A stretch of 44,984 nt of DNA, from the NCBI GenBank assembly GCA_003021105.1, contig PXRG01000011.1:1-44984 (forward strand), in the 5' to 3' direction. Below are positions 24,281-33,043 of this stretch, piece after piece. How positions within the stretch are numbered: the first letter of the stretch is position 1; the number at the start of each line of letters is the position of its first letter. Under the pieces are notes generated by a model, which saw only the letters and a program-made list of their open reading frames with translations, ran no database searches and was not told the DNA's origin. The stretch comes from Halobacteriales archaeon QS_1_68_17 (GTDB lineage Archaea; Halobacteriota; Halobacteria; Halobacteriales; Haloarculaceae). The translations under genes and the position numbers were made by a program.

Positions 24281-25369
24281 ATGGACGCGATAGTCATCCG
24301 CCGCGGGGAGACGGCCCCGGAGATCGTCGGCAAACCCCGGCCCGACCCGGGACCGGGGGAGGCGCTGGTTCGGACGCTCCGGGTCGGCGTCGACGGCACC
24401 GACTACGAGGTCATCCGCGGGAGCCACGGCGGCTACCCCGCCGGGGAGGACCACCTCGTGCTCGGCCACGAGGCCGTGGGCGTGGTCGCGGAACTGCCGG
24501 CCGACGCCGAGACGGACCTGGAGGTGGGCGACGTGGTGGTACCGACGGTCAGGCGGCCGCCGGCCGCGGGCGCGAACGGCTACTTCGAGCGCGGCGAGGC
24601 CGACATGGCACCCCCCGAGCGGACCGTCGAACGCGGCATCGACGGTGCCCACGGGTTCATGGCCGAGTACTTTACCAGCCCCGTCGAGTACCTGGTGTCG
24701 ATCCCCGATGACCTCGCGGAGTGGGGTTTTCTGGTCGAGCCGATCAGCATCTCCGGGAAGGCCATCGAGCACGCCGCGGCGTCGCGGTCGGCCTTCGAGT
24801 GGACGCCCGAGAGCGCGCTCGTGTTGGGCAACGGCTGTCTGGGGCTGTTGACGCTGGCGATGCTCGGACGGCGGGGCTACGACCGCACCTACTGTCTCGG
24901 CCGGCGCGACCGCCCGGACCCGACGATCGACGTGATCGAGCACCTCGGGGCGACCTACGTGGACTCGCGGGCGACTCCGGTCGACGAGATCCCCGAGGTC
25001 TACGAGTCCGTGGACTTCATCTACGAGGCGACCGGGTACGCCAGACACCCCTTCGAGGCCGTCGAGGCGCTCGCGCCGAACGGCGTGGCCGCGCTGCTGG
25101 GGCTGCCCGACTCCTGGGCGTTCGAGGTCGACGGCGGACGCCTCCACGAGGAACTGGTCATGCACAACAAGGCGCTCGTCGGGAGCGTGAACTCGAACCG
25201 GCGCCACTTCGCGGCGGCCGTCGAGACGCTGGCGGATCTCCCGTCGTGGCTCCGCGAGGACCTGGTCACGGGCGTGTACGGCCGCGAGGACTACCGGCGC
25301 GCGTTCCCGGATACGTTCGACGGGGACGAAAGGACAATAAAGACCGCTGTCGAATTCTCCACGATATGA
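24281..25369 (+). CDS. gdh: Glucose 1-dehydrogenase
   Basis: The protein has 362 residues, a zinc-dependent medium-chain dehydrogenase that oxidises glucose to gluconolactone with NAD(P), the first step of the haloarchaeal Entner-Doudoroff route. Likely zinc ligands are Asp38 in RVGVDGTD (Asp in place of the usual Cys, as in halophilic GlcDH), His63 and Glu64 in VLGHEAVG, and Glu153 in FLVEPISI. The nucleotide loop is LGNGCLGLL. The stop overlaps the gfcR start as ATGA (25366-25369), so the enzyme and regulator are translationally coupled. Confidence 0.95.
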   Translation: MDAIVIRRGETAPEIVGKPRPDPGPGEALVRTLRVGVDGTDYEVIRGSHGGYPAGEDHLVLGHEAVGVVAELPADAETDLEVGDVVVPTVRRPPAAGANGYFERGEADMAPPERTVERGIDGAHGFMAEYFTSPVEYLVSIPDDLAEWGFLVEPISISGKAIEHAAASRSAFEWTPESALVLGNGCLGLLTLAMLGRRGYDRTYCLGRRDRPDPTIDVIEHLGATYVDSRATPVDEIPEVYESVDFIYEATGYARHPFEAVEALAPNGVAALLGLPDSWAFEVDGGRLHEELVMHNKALVGSVNSNRRHFAAAVETLADLPSWLREDLVTGVYGREDYRRAFPDTFDGDERTIKTAVEFSTI

Positions 25370-26001
25370 AGAATATCGACGACCTCATGGACAGCGCGGC
25401 GGAGTTGGCCGAGCGCGGACTCTCGAAGGGCGAGATCGCGGACGAACTGAACGTCTCCCGGGAGACGGCCAGTTGGCTGGTCGAGCGCAGCGGCAAGAGC
25501 ACGACCCCGACGCGGTCGGCACCGGCCGGCGGTCCCCACGACATCCACGTCGACTGGAGCGCCGTCGGCCGGGACAGCGCCCGCCTCTCGCAGGTCGGGA
25601 CGGCGATGGCCGACCTGCTCTCGAAGCAGGGCGAGGACGTCGACCTGACCATCGGGATCGAGAAGGCCGGCGCGCCGCTGGCGACGGTCGTCGCCCGGGA
25701 ACTGGACACCGACCTCGGGACGTACGCGCCGGCCAAACACCAGTGGGACGACGGCGACATCGACGACCTCGGCGGGTCGTTCTCGCGGAACTTCGCGGCG
25801 ATCCGCGACAGGGAGTGTTACGTCGTCGACGACACGATCACCAGCGGCACGACCATGACCGAGACCATCGGCGCGATCCGCGAGGAGGGCGGCGACCCCG
25901 TCGCGGCCTGCGTGCTGGTCGACAAGCAGGGCGTCGGCCAGATCGAGGGCGTGCCGGTCTACTCGCTGGTCCAGGTCATCCGCGTCGGTAACGACGGATA
26001 G
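25366..26001 (+). CDS. gfcR: GfcR sugar-metabolism regulator (PRTase-like)
   Basis: The protein has 211 residues. Residues 1-45 hold a helix-turn-helix (LSKGEIADELNVSRETASWLV). The rest is a phosphoribosyltransferase-like domain with the PRPP-loop VVDDTITSGTTMTE. This order matches GfcR (formerly annotated as an orotate phosphoribosyltransferase-like protein), a regulator of glycolytic genes in Haloferax that responds to sugar-phosphate state. The 4-nt overlap with gdh means it is made together with the pathway's first enzyme, which may form feedback. Confidence 0.93.
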   Translation: MKNIDDLMDSAAELAERGLSKGEIADELNVSRETASWLVERSGKSTTPTRSAPAGGPHDIHVDWSAVGRDSARLSQVGTAMADLLSKQGEDVDLTIGIEKAGAPLATVVARELDTDLGTYAPAKHQWDDGDIDDLGGSFSRNFAAIRDRECYVVDDTITSGTTMTETIGAIREEGGDPVAACVLVDKQGVGQIEGVPVYSLVQVIRVGNDG

Positions 26002-26098
26002 CGGCCGCCCCCCACCTCGGGGTCGCTCGCTGCCCCGCGGGTCGGCCCGTCGCGCGAATGGACAGACTGATTTAGTTCGTGGGTAATCTTCGGGTACG

Positions 26099-27145
26099 AT
26101 GACCGAGGATCTCGAAGGGTCACTGGAGCGGATCGCCGACCGGTTCGACTTCGGCGAATACGAGACGAAGGCCTACCTCACTATCCTCGAACACGGCGAA
26201 CTCACCGCGTCCGAGATCTCCGACTACGCCGACATCCCCCAGCCGCGGGTCTACGACACCGTCCGGAGTCTCGCGGACACCGGCCTGGTCGAACTCCAGG
26301 AGTCCCGGCCGATGCGGGTGCTGGCGGTCGACCCCCGCGAGGCGTTCGACGAGATCCAGTCGTCGCTGGACGCGCTCGTCGAGGGCCTCGAACGGACCTA
26401 CACCGCGCCGGCCCGCGAGGCCGAGGCCGTCTCGCTGATCAAGTCCCGCTCGACGATCCTCCGGTATCTCTCGGACGTAATCGACTCCGCCGAGTACGAA
26501 CTCATCCTCTCGCTCGATCCCGAACTGCTGGGCCGCTTCGAGAACCAGTTGGTCGCCCAGCGCGGGGCCGGCGTGGCGATCGACCTGTTGCTCTCGCCGG
26601 CGGCCGACGTGCCCGACGCCGCGGAGTTCGACTACCTGTCGGTCGCCTCGACAGTCCGGGCCCGCCGCGGGATCACGACGCCCATCGTCGCCGTCGCCGA
26701 CGGCACCTACTCCGTGTACGCGACCCAGGAGGCGATCCGGAGCGACCGCGACCGCTACGGCGTCATCTTCAACCGGTCGGAACTGGGCTTTCTCATCTCG
26801 GGCTTTCTGAACACGGTGCTGTGGACGACCGCCGAGACCGTCGCCGAGGACGGCGACGGCCGGCCGTTCCCGCGCCGGTACGCGACGATGCGGCGGTGTG
26901 TCTCCGATCTCCGGGGGCTGGATGAGGACCTCTACGCCGCCATCGAGGGCCGCGATGTGGCGACCGGCGACCGCCGCACTGTCGAGGGACGCGTCGTCGG
27001 CGTCAGCGTCGGGGCCGGCCGCCAGACCGCTTCGCTGACCGTCGAGACTGACGCCGGTACCGTCGAGGTCGGCGGCCAGTCCGCCGCGCTCGAGGACGTC
27101 GAGGCACACGAGATCCGCGTCGGTCGCGACGTCCCCCCGTCCTGA
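26099..27145 (+). CDS. trmB: TrmB family sugar-responsive transcription regulator
   Basis: The protein has 348 residues. Residues about 15-75 form the TrmB winged helix (YETKAYLTILEHGELTASEISDYADI...PRVYDTVRSLADTGLVE). A middle PLD-like domain (STILRYLSDVIDSAEYELILSLD) and a C-terminal sugar-binding domain follow, giving the full TrmB length. In Halobacterium, TrmB controls central carbon genes through TACT-N7/8-GAGTA sites. Such a site precedes gnaD here. DUF123 follows after 3 nt, so the two are co-transcribed. Confidence 0.92.
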   Translation: MTEDLEGSLERIADRFDFGEYETKAYLTILEHGELTASEISDYADIPQPRVYDTVRSLADTGLVELQESRPMRVLAVDPREAFDEIQSSLDALVEGLERTYTAPAREAEAVSLIKSRSTILRYLSDVIDSAEYELILSLDPELLGRFENQLVAQRGAGVAIDLLLSPAADVPDAAEFDYLSVASTVRARRGITTPIVAVADGTYSVYATQEAIRSDRDRYGVIFNRSELGFLISGFLNTVLWTTAETVAEDGDGRPFPRRYATMRRCVSDLRGLDEDLYAAIEGRDVATGDRRTVEGRVVGVSVGAGRQTASLTVETDAGTVEVGGQSAALEDVEAHEIRVGRDVPPS

Positions 27146-27148
27146 TCC

Positions 27149-27628
27149 ATGGCCGACGGCGGTGACGCGAACGGGCACGAGCACGACGGGTCGACGGGGA
27201 CGGACACGGACGGGGAGGGCGGAACGTACACCCTGTTGATCCGCCTGGCCGAACCGGCGACCGTCGCCGTCGGTGCGCTCGGCGACCACGCCCTCGCGGC
27301 GGGGTGGTACGCCTACACCGGCAACGCCCTCGGACCGGGCGGGTTCGCCCGCGTCGCCCGCCACCGCCGGGTCGCGTCCGGCGACCGCGACGTTCGCCAC
27401 TGGCACGTCGACTACCTGCTCGGTCATCCGGCGGCCGCCTTGGAGGCCGCAGTCACGTCTCCGGGTCTCGACGCGGAGTGTGCCGTCGCGCGGGCCGTCG
27501 AGGGCGAGCGCGTCCCGGGGTTCGGCGTCTCCGACTGCTCCTGTCGGTCGCACTTGGCCTTCGCGCCCGAACGCGACCGCCTCGAACGCTCCGTCGGGGA
27601 CGCCCACGCGACACACCGGTCGGCGTAG
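27149..27628 (+). CDS. DUF123 family protein
   Basis: The protein has 159 residues. After an acidic, disordered 25-residue start, GGTYTLLIRL, GWYAYTGNALGPGGFARVARH and RHWHVDYLLGHP match DUF123, a GIY-YIG-like nuclease fold often fused to endonuclease III. C-terminal Cys residues (DCSCRSHL) are also family positions. The role is probably in DNA repair but unproven. It follows trmB by 3 nt, although the functional link is unclear. Confidence 0.88.
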   Translation: MADGGDANGHEHDGSTGTDTDGEGGTYTLLIRLAEPATVAVGALGDHALAAGWYAYTGNALGPGGFARVARHRRVASGDRDVRHWHVDYLLGHPAAALEAAVTSPGLDAECAVARAVEGERVPGFGVSDCSCRSHLAFAPERDRLERSVGDAHATHRSA

Positions 27629-27723
27629 CCACGGGGTCCGCGGCGACACACGCTTGGCCGGGACGTGGTACCGTTCGCGTTCAGGACACAGCCGTTAAGT
27701 CCGATGCTGGCCTGCATTCACAC

Positions 27724-27990
27724 ATGTACCCGCACTGGACGTACGCCGCCGTGATGGTGCTGGCGGTGGTCCAGCTCGCGTTCGCCTGGCTGGTCTTGCG
27801 CCGCCGGTCCGGCGGGGGTCCCAGGGATCGGACGGACGCCACAGGGGCGGACGGGTCGGTCGTCTGCCCGGACTGCGGGACGACAAACGAGCCCGGCTAC
27901 CGGTTCTGCCGGTCCTGCGTCGCGGAACTCCCGGGGGCGGCCGGCCGGCCGACCGGGGGCGACAGCCCGTTCCGCCGCGAGAGCTTCTAG
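27724..27990 (+). CDS. Small membrane-anchored zinc ribbon protein 1
   Basis: The protein has 88 residues. One N-terminal membrane helix (YAAVMVLAVVQLAFAWLVL) is followed by a polar linker and the zinc ribbon VCPDCGTTNEPGYRFCRSC (Cys pairs). The ribbon should face the cytoplasm. It shares this layout, including the CPDCGT motif, with the next gene at 28040. Function is unknown. Confidence 0.78.
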   Translation: MYPHWTYAAVMVLAVVQLAFAWLVLRRRSGGGPRDRTDATGADGSVVCPDCGTTNEPGYRFCRSCVAELPGAAGRPTGGDSPFRRESF

Positions 27991-28039
27991 GGTGACCGCC
28001 GGCCCAAAGGCTAAGACGAACGGTCCCGCCTAGGGCGAC

Positions 28040-28342
28040 ATGGGCACGGGTATGGGCCCGCTCGCGTGGGGCGTTCTCGTGGCGATTCTCGTCGTCTACC
28101 CGATCCTGCAGGTGCCACTCGTGTTGTACCTCTCGCGGTACGTCGAGCGCGACGGCGACGGCCCGCTCGGGCCGCCCACCCAGGGGTACACGATGTACTC
28201 GGAATCCGAACGGCAGGACCGGTCGACCGGACAGGCCGGGAACGCCGCCGGATCGAGGGGGGTCTGCCCGGATTGCGGCACGCACAACGGTACGGCCTAC
28301 GTCTACTGCCAGCAGTGTCTCGCCCGGCTGGCACCGCGGTGA
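28040..28342 (+). CDS. Small membrane-anchored zinc ribbon protein 2
   Basis: The protein has 100 residues (96 if ATG 28052 is used). It has an N-terminal membrane helix (LAWGVLVAILVVYPILQVPLVL) and a C-terminal ribbon VCPDCGTHNGTAYVYCQQC. It is a paralogue in layout of the protein encoded 50 bp upstream. The tandem placement suggests duplication and perhaps a two-part membrane complex. Confidence 0.78.
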   Translation: MGTGMGPLAWGVLVAILVVYPILQVPLVLYLSRYVERDGDGPLGPPTQGYTMYSESERQDRSTGQAGNAAGSRGVCPDCGTHNGTAYVYCQQCLARLAPR

Positions 28343-28405
28343 GGTATCGGCGACGGCAGCGACTGACAGCATATTTGTCCCCCCGTCCCGAGTGCACGGA
28401 CGGAC

Positions 28406-28753
28406 ATGCCACCGTACCGAGTGTCCCGGGAGATAGAGACCGTCGTCACAGGGCACGCGAGCGCCACGAGCGTCGCAAAGCGGGACGCCGCGGCCCGCGT
28501 CGAACGGTGGCTGACGGCCGCCGGCGACGACCGCCTCGCCGGCGTCGACGCGACGGCGGCCGGCGTCTACGAACACCCCGCCGGGCCGTTCGAGCCGTAC
28601 CGGATCACCGTCCGCGCGACGCTCACCGTCGGGGTCGACGCCGCGGACGAGGCGGCCGCGAGAGATGCCGCCGACGCGGCCGTCGGGGAGATTCTCGCCC
28701 GGAGCGACCTCCCGGAGTGGTCCTACCGGTCGCCCCCGGCCGTCGTCGGGTGA
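28406..28753 (+). CDS. Hypothetical acidic protein
   Basis: The protein has 115 residues and is predicted soluble, Ala/Asp-rich and alternating helix and strand. It holds no motif I recognise. A typical start region (MPPYRVSREIETVV) follows a CATATTTG AT-rich spot about 30-35 nt upstream. A 30-bp tandem repeat begins 14 nt after the stop. Confidence 0.65.
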   Translation: MPPYRVSREIETVVTGHASATSVAKRDAAARVERWLTAAGDDRLAGVDATAAGVYEHPAGPFEPYRITVRATLTVGVDAADEAAARDAADAAVGEILARSDLPEWSYRSPPAVVG

Positions 28754-28766
28754 CGAGTCCGATCGC

Positions 28767-28867
28767 GGTTCGTCCGCTCGGCGGGAATCCGGCCGGGGTT
28801 CGTCCGCTCGGCGGGAGTCCGGCCGGGGTTCGTCCGCTCGGCGGGAGTCCGGCCAGGGTTCGTCCGC
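28767..28867. repeat. 30-bp tandem repeat, about 3.4 copies
   Basis: Units start at 28767, 28797, 28827 and 28857 (partial), each beginning GGTTCGTCCGCTCGGCGGGA. The copies differ at one or two bases. It lies in the 221-bp gap between convergent genes and is not in a plausible frame. There are no spacers, so it is not CRISPR. Confidence 0.85.
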
Positions 28868-28974
28868 GCCGGGACGACGCCGGGCGACAGGCGCTCCGCC
28901 GATCGGACGACGGCTAGACCGGCCGGTCCGGCGGTCGAAATTCTGGTCCGGCAGTCTGGGTCCGGCGACACTGG

Positions 28975-29808
28975 TCACCGCGGGATGCCGTAGGTTTCGT
29001 CGGCCAGGTCGATCATGTAGATCCGCTCGGACCGCTCGATGGCGTCGATCCGCTCGACGTCGGCCGGGTCGAGTTCCCAGTCGAACACGTCGAGGTTGGC
29101 CCGGATGTGGGCCGGGGTCGTCGATTTCGGGATCGTCACCACGCCCTTCTGGACCTGCCACCGGAGGACCACTTGCGCGGGACTCCGGTCGTACTCCGCG
29201 GCGATGGACGCGATCGTGTCGTCGTCGAGCACCCGCGTCCGGGCCAGCGGTGCCGCCGCCGTCAGGACGATGTCGTTTTCCTCGCAGTACGCCAGGAGGT
29301 CCGCCTGGTAGAGCCAGGGGTGGAACTCGACCTGGTTGACGGCGATCGGCACGTCGCTGACCCGGCGGGCGAACATCAGCTGGTAGCGCGTGAAGTTGCT
29401 CACGCCGACGTTCCGCACCTTCCCCGTCTCGTGGAGCCGGGCCATCGCGTCGAGCGTCTCCCGGAGCGAGATGGTGGGGTTGGGCCAGTGGATCAGGAAC
29501 AGGTCCAGGTAGGACGTTCCCAGTCGGTCGAGCGACGCCTCGCAGGCCTCGAGGACGCTCTCGTAGTGGAGATTCGAGGGAAGCACCTTCGAGGTCAGAA
29601 AGAGGTCCTCGCGGTCGTGTTCCGCGATGGCCGGACCGATCCCGGCCTCGTTCTTGTAGCCCTCGGCCGTGTCGACGTGGGTGTATCCAGCGTCCAGCGC
29701 CGTCCGCACGGCGTCGCCGACCGCCGACTCGTCGATGTCCCAGGTGCCGAAGCCGACCAGCGGCATCTCGTCCCCGCTCGGCAGCGTCCGCGTCGGTGTC
29801 GAAGTCAT
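28975..29808 (-). CDS. Aldo/keto reductase (2,5-diketogluconate reductase-like)
   Basis: The protein has 277 residues. AKR signatures are GYTHVDTAEGYKNEAGIG (Asp and Tyr), FLTSKVLP (Lys), DLFLIHWPNP (His), VGVSNFT, and IPKSTTPAHIRANL (cofactor). It is closer to the AKR3/AKR5-type prostaglandin or diketogluconate reductases than to the reductase at 7447. It reduces aldehydes or ketoacids with NADPH. The start at 29808 fits the family N-terminus; 46 upstream in-frame codons are not conserved. Confidence 0.9.
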   Translation of the reverse strand: MTSTPTRTLPSGDEMPLVGFGTWDIDESAVGDAVRTALDAGYTHVDTAEGYKNEAGIGPAIAEHDREDLFLTSKVLPSNLHYESVLEACEASLDRLGTSYLDLFLIHWPNPTISLRETLDAMARLHETGKVRNVGVSNFTRYQLMFARRVSDVPIAVNQVEFHPWLYQADLLAYCEENDIVLTAAAPLARTRVLDDDTIASIAAEYDRSPAQVVLRWQVQKGVVTIPKSTTPAHIRANLDVFDWELDPADVERIDAIERSERIYMIDLADETYGIPR

Positions 29809-30022
29809 ACCGGAGCGCATTCGACGGCTTCCCGGTTGAACCTTTACATTCGACTCCCGACCGGCCACGCGGTGCTGCCGCCGGGTATCGACTGCCGTGA
29901 TCCACCCTAATTTTAACTCCCGGCTGTGCGAACCTCGGTTCGTCACTGGGGGTCAGGAACTCGCCGCTGGTCCCCGCATGGGCGACGAACCCGGGTGATT
30001 TCCTGTTCGCTGGCGCTCACCC

Positions 30023-30490
30023 GTGACAGGTGCGCGGGCACCGAGTTCGCCTCGTTCCGGTCCTCGGCGGGTTCCCCTCTTTCGCTCGCGCATTTCCGCG
30101 TCCGGCGGGACGACAGACGCGTCACGAACGGTCCGGTCGCAGCCGTCGGTAGCGCGTGGCCGACCCCGGAAATATTTCGCACAATATAGGTCACGAGACC
30201 GATACTTACTTGGCAGGACCGCGGCGAGGCGTATCACGGCGAGTACGGCGATCGTTCCGGGAGTCGGAGCGTTGTTGCTGTTCGGCGTCTGGGCAGTGGC
30301 GGCGGGCGTCGCAACGCGGTCGCTTTCGGCAGCCAACGCGGTCTCTCTGTCGTACGTGGCGAGTCTGGGCGTCGTCGGCGGGTACGTCCTCGTGGCCCGG
30401 CGACCGATCGCCGGCACCCGCACGGACGTCGTCTTCGCGGTCGTGTCCGGCCTGTTTCTGGCGGCCGGGACCATCAAAACGAAAAACGCA
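30023..30490 (+). pseudogene. Possible degraded small membrane protein
   Basis: One frame between about 30190 and 30470 encodes three hydrophobic segments: IVPGVGALLLFGVWAVAAGVA, VSLSYVASLGVVGGYVLVA and VVFAVVSGLFLAAGTI. However, the only in-frame starts are a GTG at 30023, in non-protein-like sequence, and TTG codons inside the first helix (30272). The frame runs on through the antisense of the tRNA gene. This looks like a gene that has lost its start and stop. The rest of 29809-30180 shows nothing recognisable. Confidence 0.3.
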
Positions 30491-30491
30491 G

Positions 30492-30565
30492 TGGGCCGGC
30501 TCGGATTTGAACCGAGGACCGCCCGGTTATCAGCCGAGCGCTCAACCTGACTGAGCTACCGGCCC
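30492..30565 (-). tRNA. tRNA-Ile (anticodon GAU)
   Basis: The reverse strand folds into a 74-nt cloverleaf. The acceptor GGGCCGG pairs with CCGGCCC, the D arm is GCTC/GAGC, the anticodon stem is CTCGG/CCGGG around CTGATAA (anticodon GAT), and the T arm is CTCGG-TTCAAAT-CCGAG. CCA is not encoded. There is no intron. Confidence 0.97.
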
Positions 30566-30630
30566 GACGGGCGCATGAGCCACTTCCGGCCTGCCGTGTT
30601 TAAGCGTTTCTGTCCGGAGTCGGACGGCGA

Positions 30631-31143
30631 TTAGGGCCGGCGGTCCCGGTCGTCGAACTCCACGTCGTAGGCGTCGTCGTCGAGGTCGTAAGCGTCCCCG
30701 TTCCCGTCGCCGGTCCCGCTCTTGCCGCCGGGGAAGCCGCCGGTGTAGACCCGGCCGGTGGCGAACCCGCCGCTTCTGGCGTCGGCGTAGGGCGTGACCA
30801 CCCACTTCTTGGCGGCCACCCGGATCGGGTAGCGCGTCGGCGGCACCGCGAGCAGGAACCCGACGGCGTCGGTCACGAGGCCGGGGGTCAGCATGAGCGC
30901 GCCGGCGATCAGGAGTAGGCCGCCGTCGAGCAGTTCGTCGGTCGGCGGCTCCCCTGCGGCGAGTTTCCGCTGGATCTTCGCGAACGTGTGGCGTCCCTCG
31001 GCCCGGACCAGCAACATCCCGATCAGCGCCGTGAGTACCACCACCAGGACGGTCAGGACGACCCCGATGCGGGACGCGACGGCCACCAGCAGGAGCACGT
31101 CCAGCAGCGGGATCAACAGCAGGACCGCCACGATCCGGAGCAT
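30631..31143 (-). CDS. fxsA: FxsA family membrane protein
   Basis: The protein has 170 residues. Several membrane helices (VAVLLLIPLLDVLLLVAVA, VLTVLVVVLTALIGMLLV, LLLIAGALMLTPGLVTDAVGF) and the characteristic LTPGLVTD..GFLLAVPPTR match FxsA. A Gly/Asp-rich cytoplasmic tail follows. The start at 31143 precedes the first helix; 36 in-frame upstream codons overlap the divergent promoter. The biochemical role of FxsA is not well known. Confidence 0.9.
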   Translation of the reverse strand: MLRIVAVLLLIPLLDVLLLVAVASRIGVVLTVLVVVLTALIGMLLVRAEGRHTFAKIQRKLAAGEPPTDELLDGGLLLIAGALMLTPGLVTDAVGFLLAVPPTRYPIRVAAKKWVVTPYADARSGGFATGRVYTGGFPGGKSGTGDGNGDAYDLDDDAYDVEFDDRDRRP

Positions 31144-31231
31144 ACGCACACTACCGGCCGTGGCCTCAAACGCTTTTCGAGGGGCGGCCGCCGGTCCGAA
31201 GCCTTCTTGTCCGGAGGGGCGTAGCCGGCGT

Positions 31232-32968
31232 ATGGACCGATCGGCGGCCACGAAGGTCGAGTGGCGCGAGTGGGGGCCGGCGGCGTTCGCCGAGGCCGAG
31301 CGGACCGGCAGGCCGGTCCTGCTGTCGCTGACAGCGCCCTGGTGTTCGTGGTGCCGGGAGATGGACGAGACGACCTACGCCGACCCGCGGATCGCCGCCA
31401 ACGTCAACGACGGGTTCGTCCCGGTCAGCGTCGACGTCGACCGGCGGCCGCGGGTCCGCGAGCGGTACAACATGGGCGGGTTCCCCTCGACGGTGTTTCT
31501 CACGCCCGCGGGCACCATCATCACGGGCGCGACCTACCTCGGGCCGGACGGGTTCCGGGACATCCTCGATACCGTCCGCCGGACGTGGGACGCCAGGGGT
31601 CTCGACGCCGGCCGGGTGCCGCGCCCGCTGGCCGACGCGACCCCGCCCGGCGGCACCGTGACCGACGACGTCGAGCGCCGGATGGTCGACCAGCTCGGGG
31701 CGGCCTTCGACGACGAGTACGGGGGCTGGGGGTCCGACGCGAAGTTCCCGCTCCCGGAGACCGTCGAGTTCGCGCTCGTGCGGGCGCGCGACCAGGCGCT
31801 CCGGACGCTGGAGGCGATCCGGACCCACCTGCTGGACACGTACGACGGCGGCTTCTACCGGTACGCGACCCGGCGGGACTGGGGCGACCCCCACCGGGAG
31901 AAACTGACCGACGAGAACGCCGCCCTGGTCAGGGCGTTCGCGCGTGCCTACCGGTACACCGGCGACGAGGCCTACCGCGACCCCGCAGAGCGGACCGTCG
32001 AGTACCTGACGACGACGCTCTGGACCGGCGACGCCTTCGCCGGCAGCCAGGCCGGCGACGACGCCTACTACCGGCTGGGGCCGGCCGACCGGGAGGCGGC
32101 CGACCCGCCGCGCGTCGACGACACCGTCTACGCCGGGCGGAACGCGCTGGCCGTCGAGGCGTTGCTCGTGCTCTCCGCGTACGTCGACGGCGACCGCTCC
32201 CGGCGGTACGCCGAGCGCGCGCTCGACACGATCCGCGACGCGCTCGTCGACGACGGCGTGGTCGTTCACTGCCGGACCCGGGACGAACGCGCAGGGACGA
32301 AGAACCACCAAGATGCGGACGCACGCGAACGCGACCACGAACGCCAGACAGGGGGCGACGCCGAGGCCGAGAGGGCGCGCGAACGCGACGGCGACGAAGG
32401 GAACCCGGAACGGGGGTTGCTCGTCGACCAGGCGCGGGTGCTGGCCGCGCTGATGACCGCGGCGCAGGTGACCGGCGCGGACACGGCGACCGCCCGGGCC
32501 GTCGCGGACCACGCGCTGGCGACCCTGCAGGCCGACCACGGCGCGTTCCGGGACGGGCCGGCGGCGGGGCCGGGCCTGCTCGACCGGCCGCTGTTCCCGC
32601 TGGACGCCAACGCGGCGATGGCCGACGCGCTGTTCGAACTGGGCGTGCTGACCGGCGCGGACCGCTACCGGCGGGCGGCCCGCGAGGCCGTCGGTGCCTT
32701 CGCCGACGCCGCCGACAGGATGGGCGTCGAGGTGGCCGGTTACGCCGCCACGGCGGCCCGGCTCTCCCGCCCGCGTGTCGTCCGCGTGGGGACGCCCGCG
32801 GGCAGCGACCTCCACCGGGCGGCGCTACGGGTGGTCGACCACGAGTCCGTCGTCGTGCCCGGGGCCGACGTGCCCGACGGCGAGGCGCGGCTCTTCGAGG
32901 ACGGCGACCTGGCCGGGACCGCCACGTCGCCGGCCGGACTGGCCGACCTGGCGACCGGGGACGGGTGA
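31232..32968 (+). CDS. Thioredoxin-domain (DUF255/YyaL-type) protein
   Basis: The protein has 578 residues. The N-terminal DUF255 thioredoxin domain has APWCSWC (Cys38, Cys41), then GGFPSTVFLTPAG. A long alpha/alpha-barrel region follows (GGWGSDAKFPLPETVEF, DGGFYRYATRRDWGDPHREK), resembling glycoside-hydrolase-like toroids. A charged insert near residues 350-392 (AGTKNHQDADARERDHERQ, EAERARERDGDEG) is unusual and probably a loop. YyaL-type proteins lack firm function. It is divergent from FxsA, with 88 bp between starts. Confidence 0.9.
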   Translation: MDRSAATKVEWREWGPAAFAEAERTGRPVLLSLTAPWCSWCREMDETTYADPRIAANVNDGFVPVSVDVDRRPRVRERYNMGGFPSTVFLTPAGTIITGATYLGPDGFRDILDTVRRTWDARGLDAGRVPRPLADATPPGGTVTDDVERRMVDQLGAAFDDEYGGWGSDAKFPLPETVEFALVRARDQALRTLEAIRTHLLDTYDGGFYRYATRRDWGDPHREKLTDENAALVRAFARAYRYTGDEAYRDPAERTVEYLTTTLWTGDAFAGSQAGDDAYYRLGPADREAADPPRVDDTVYAGRNALAVEALLVLSAYVDGDRSRRYAERALDTIRDALVDDGVVVHCRTRDERAGTKNHQDADARERDHERQTGGDAEAERARERDGDEGNPERGLLVDQARVLAALMTAAQVTGADTATARAVADHALATLQADHGAFRDGPAAGPGLLDRPLFPLDANAAMADALFELGVLTGADRYRRAAREAVGAFADAADRMGVEVAGYAATAARLSRPRVVRVGTPAGSDLHRAALRVVDHESVVVPGADVPDGEARLFEDGDLAGTATSPAGLADLATGDG

Positions 32969-33043
32969 GACGCGGGCGTACGAGGGACGTGCCCGGGACG
33001 CGACTTTTATAATTGCGCGCGGCGACGGAGTGTACGAATACGA

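Noticed and set aside
26120-27649. A 509-codon open frame on the minus strand
   Set aside because: It lies opposite trmB and the DUF123 gene and has no domain-like composition.
28767-28867. Possible CRISPR array
   Set aside because: The 30-bp units are directly adjacent with no unique spacers, and no cas gene is present. The same applies to 40773-40862 and 42661-42740.
27695-29905. A 736-codon open frame on the minus strand
   Set aside because: It is low-complexity Arg/Gly/Pro translation of GC-rich DNA opposite several recognisable genes (zinc ribbons, aldo/keto reductase) and crosses their boundaries.
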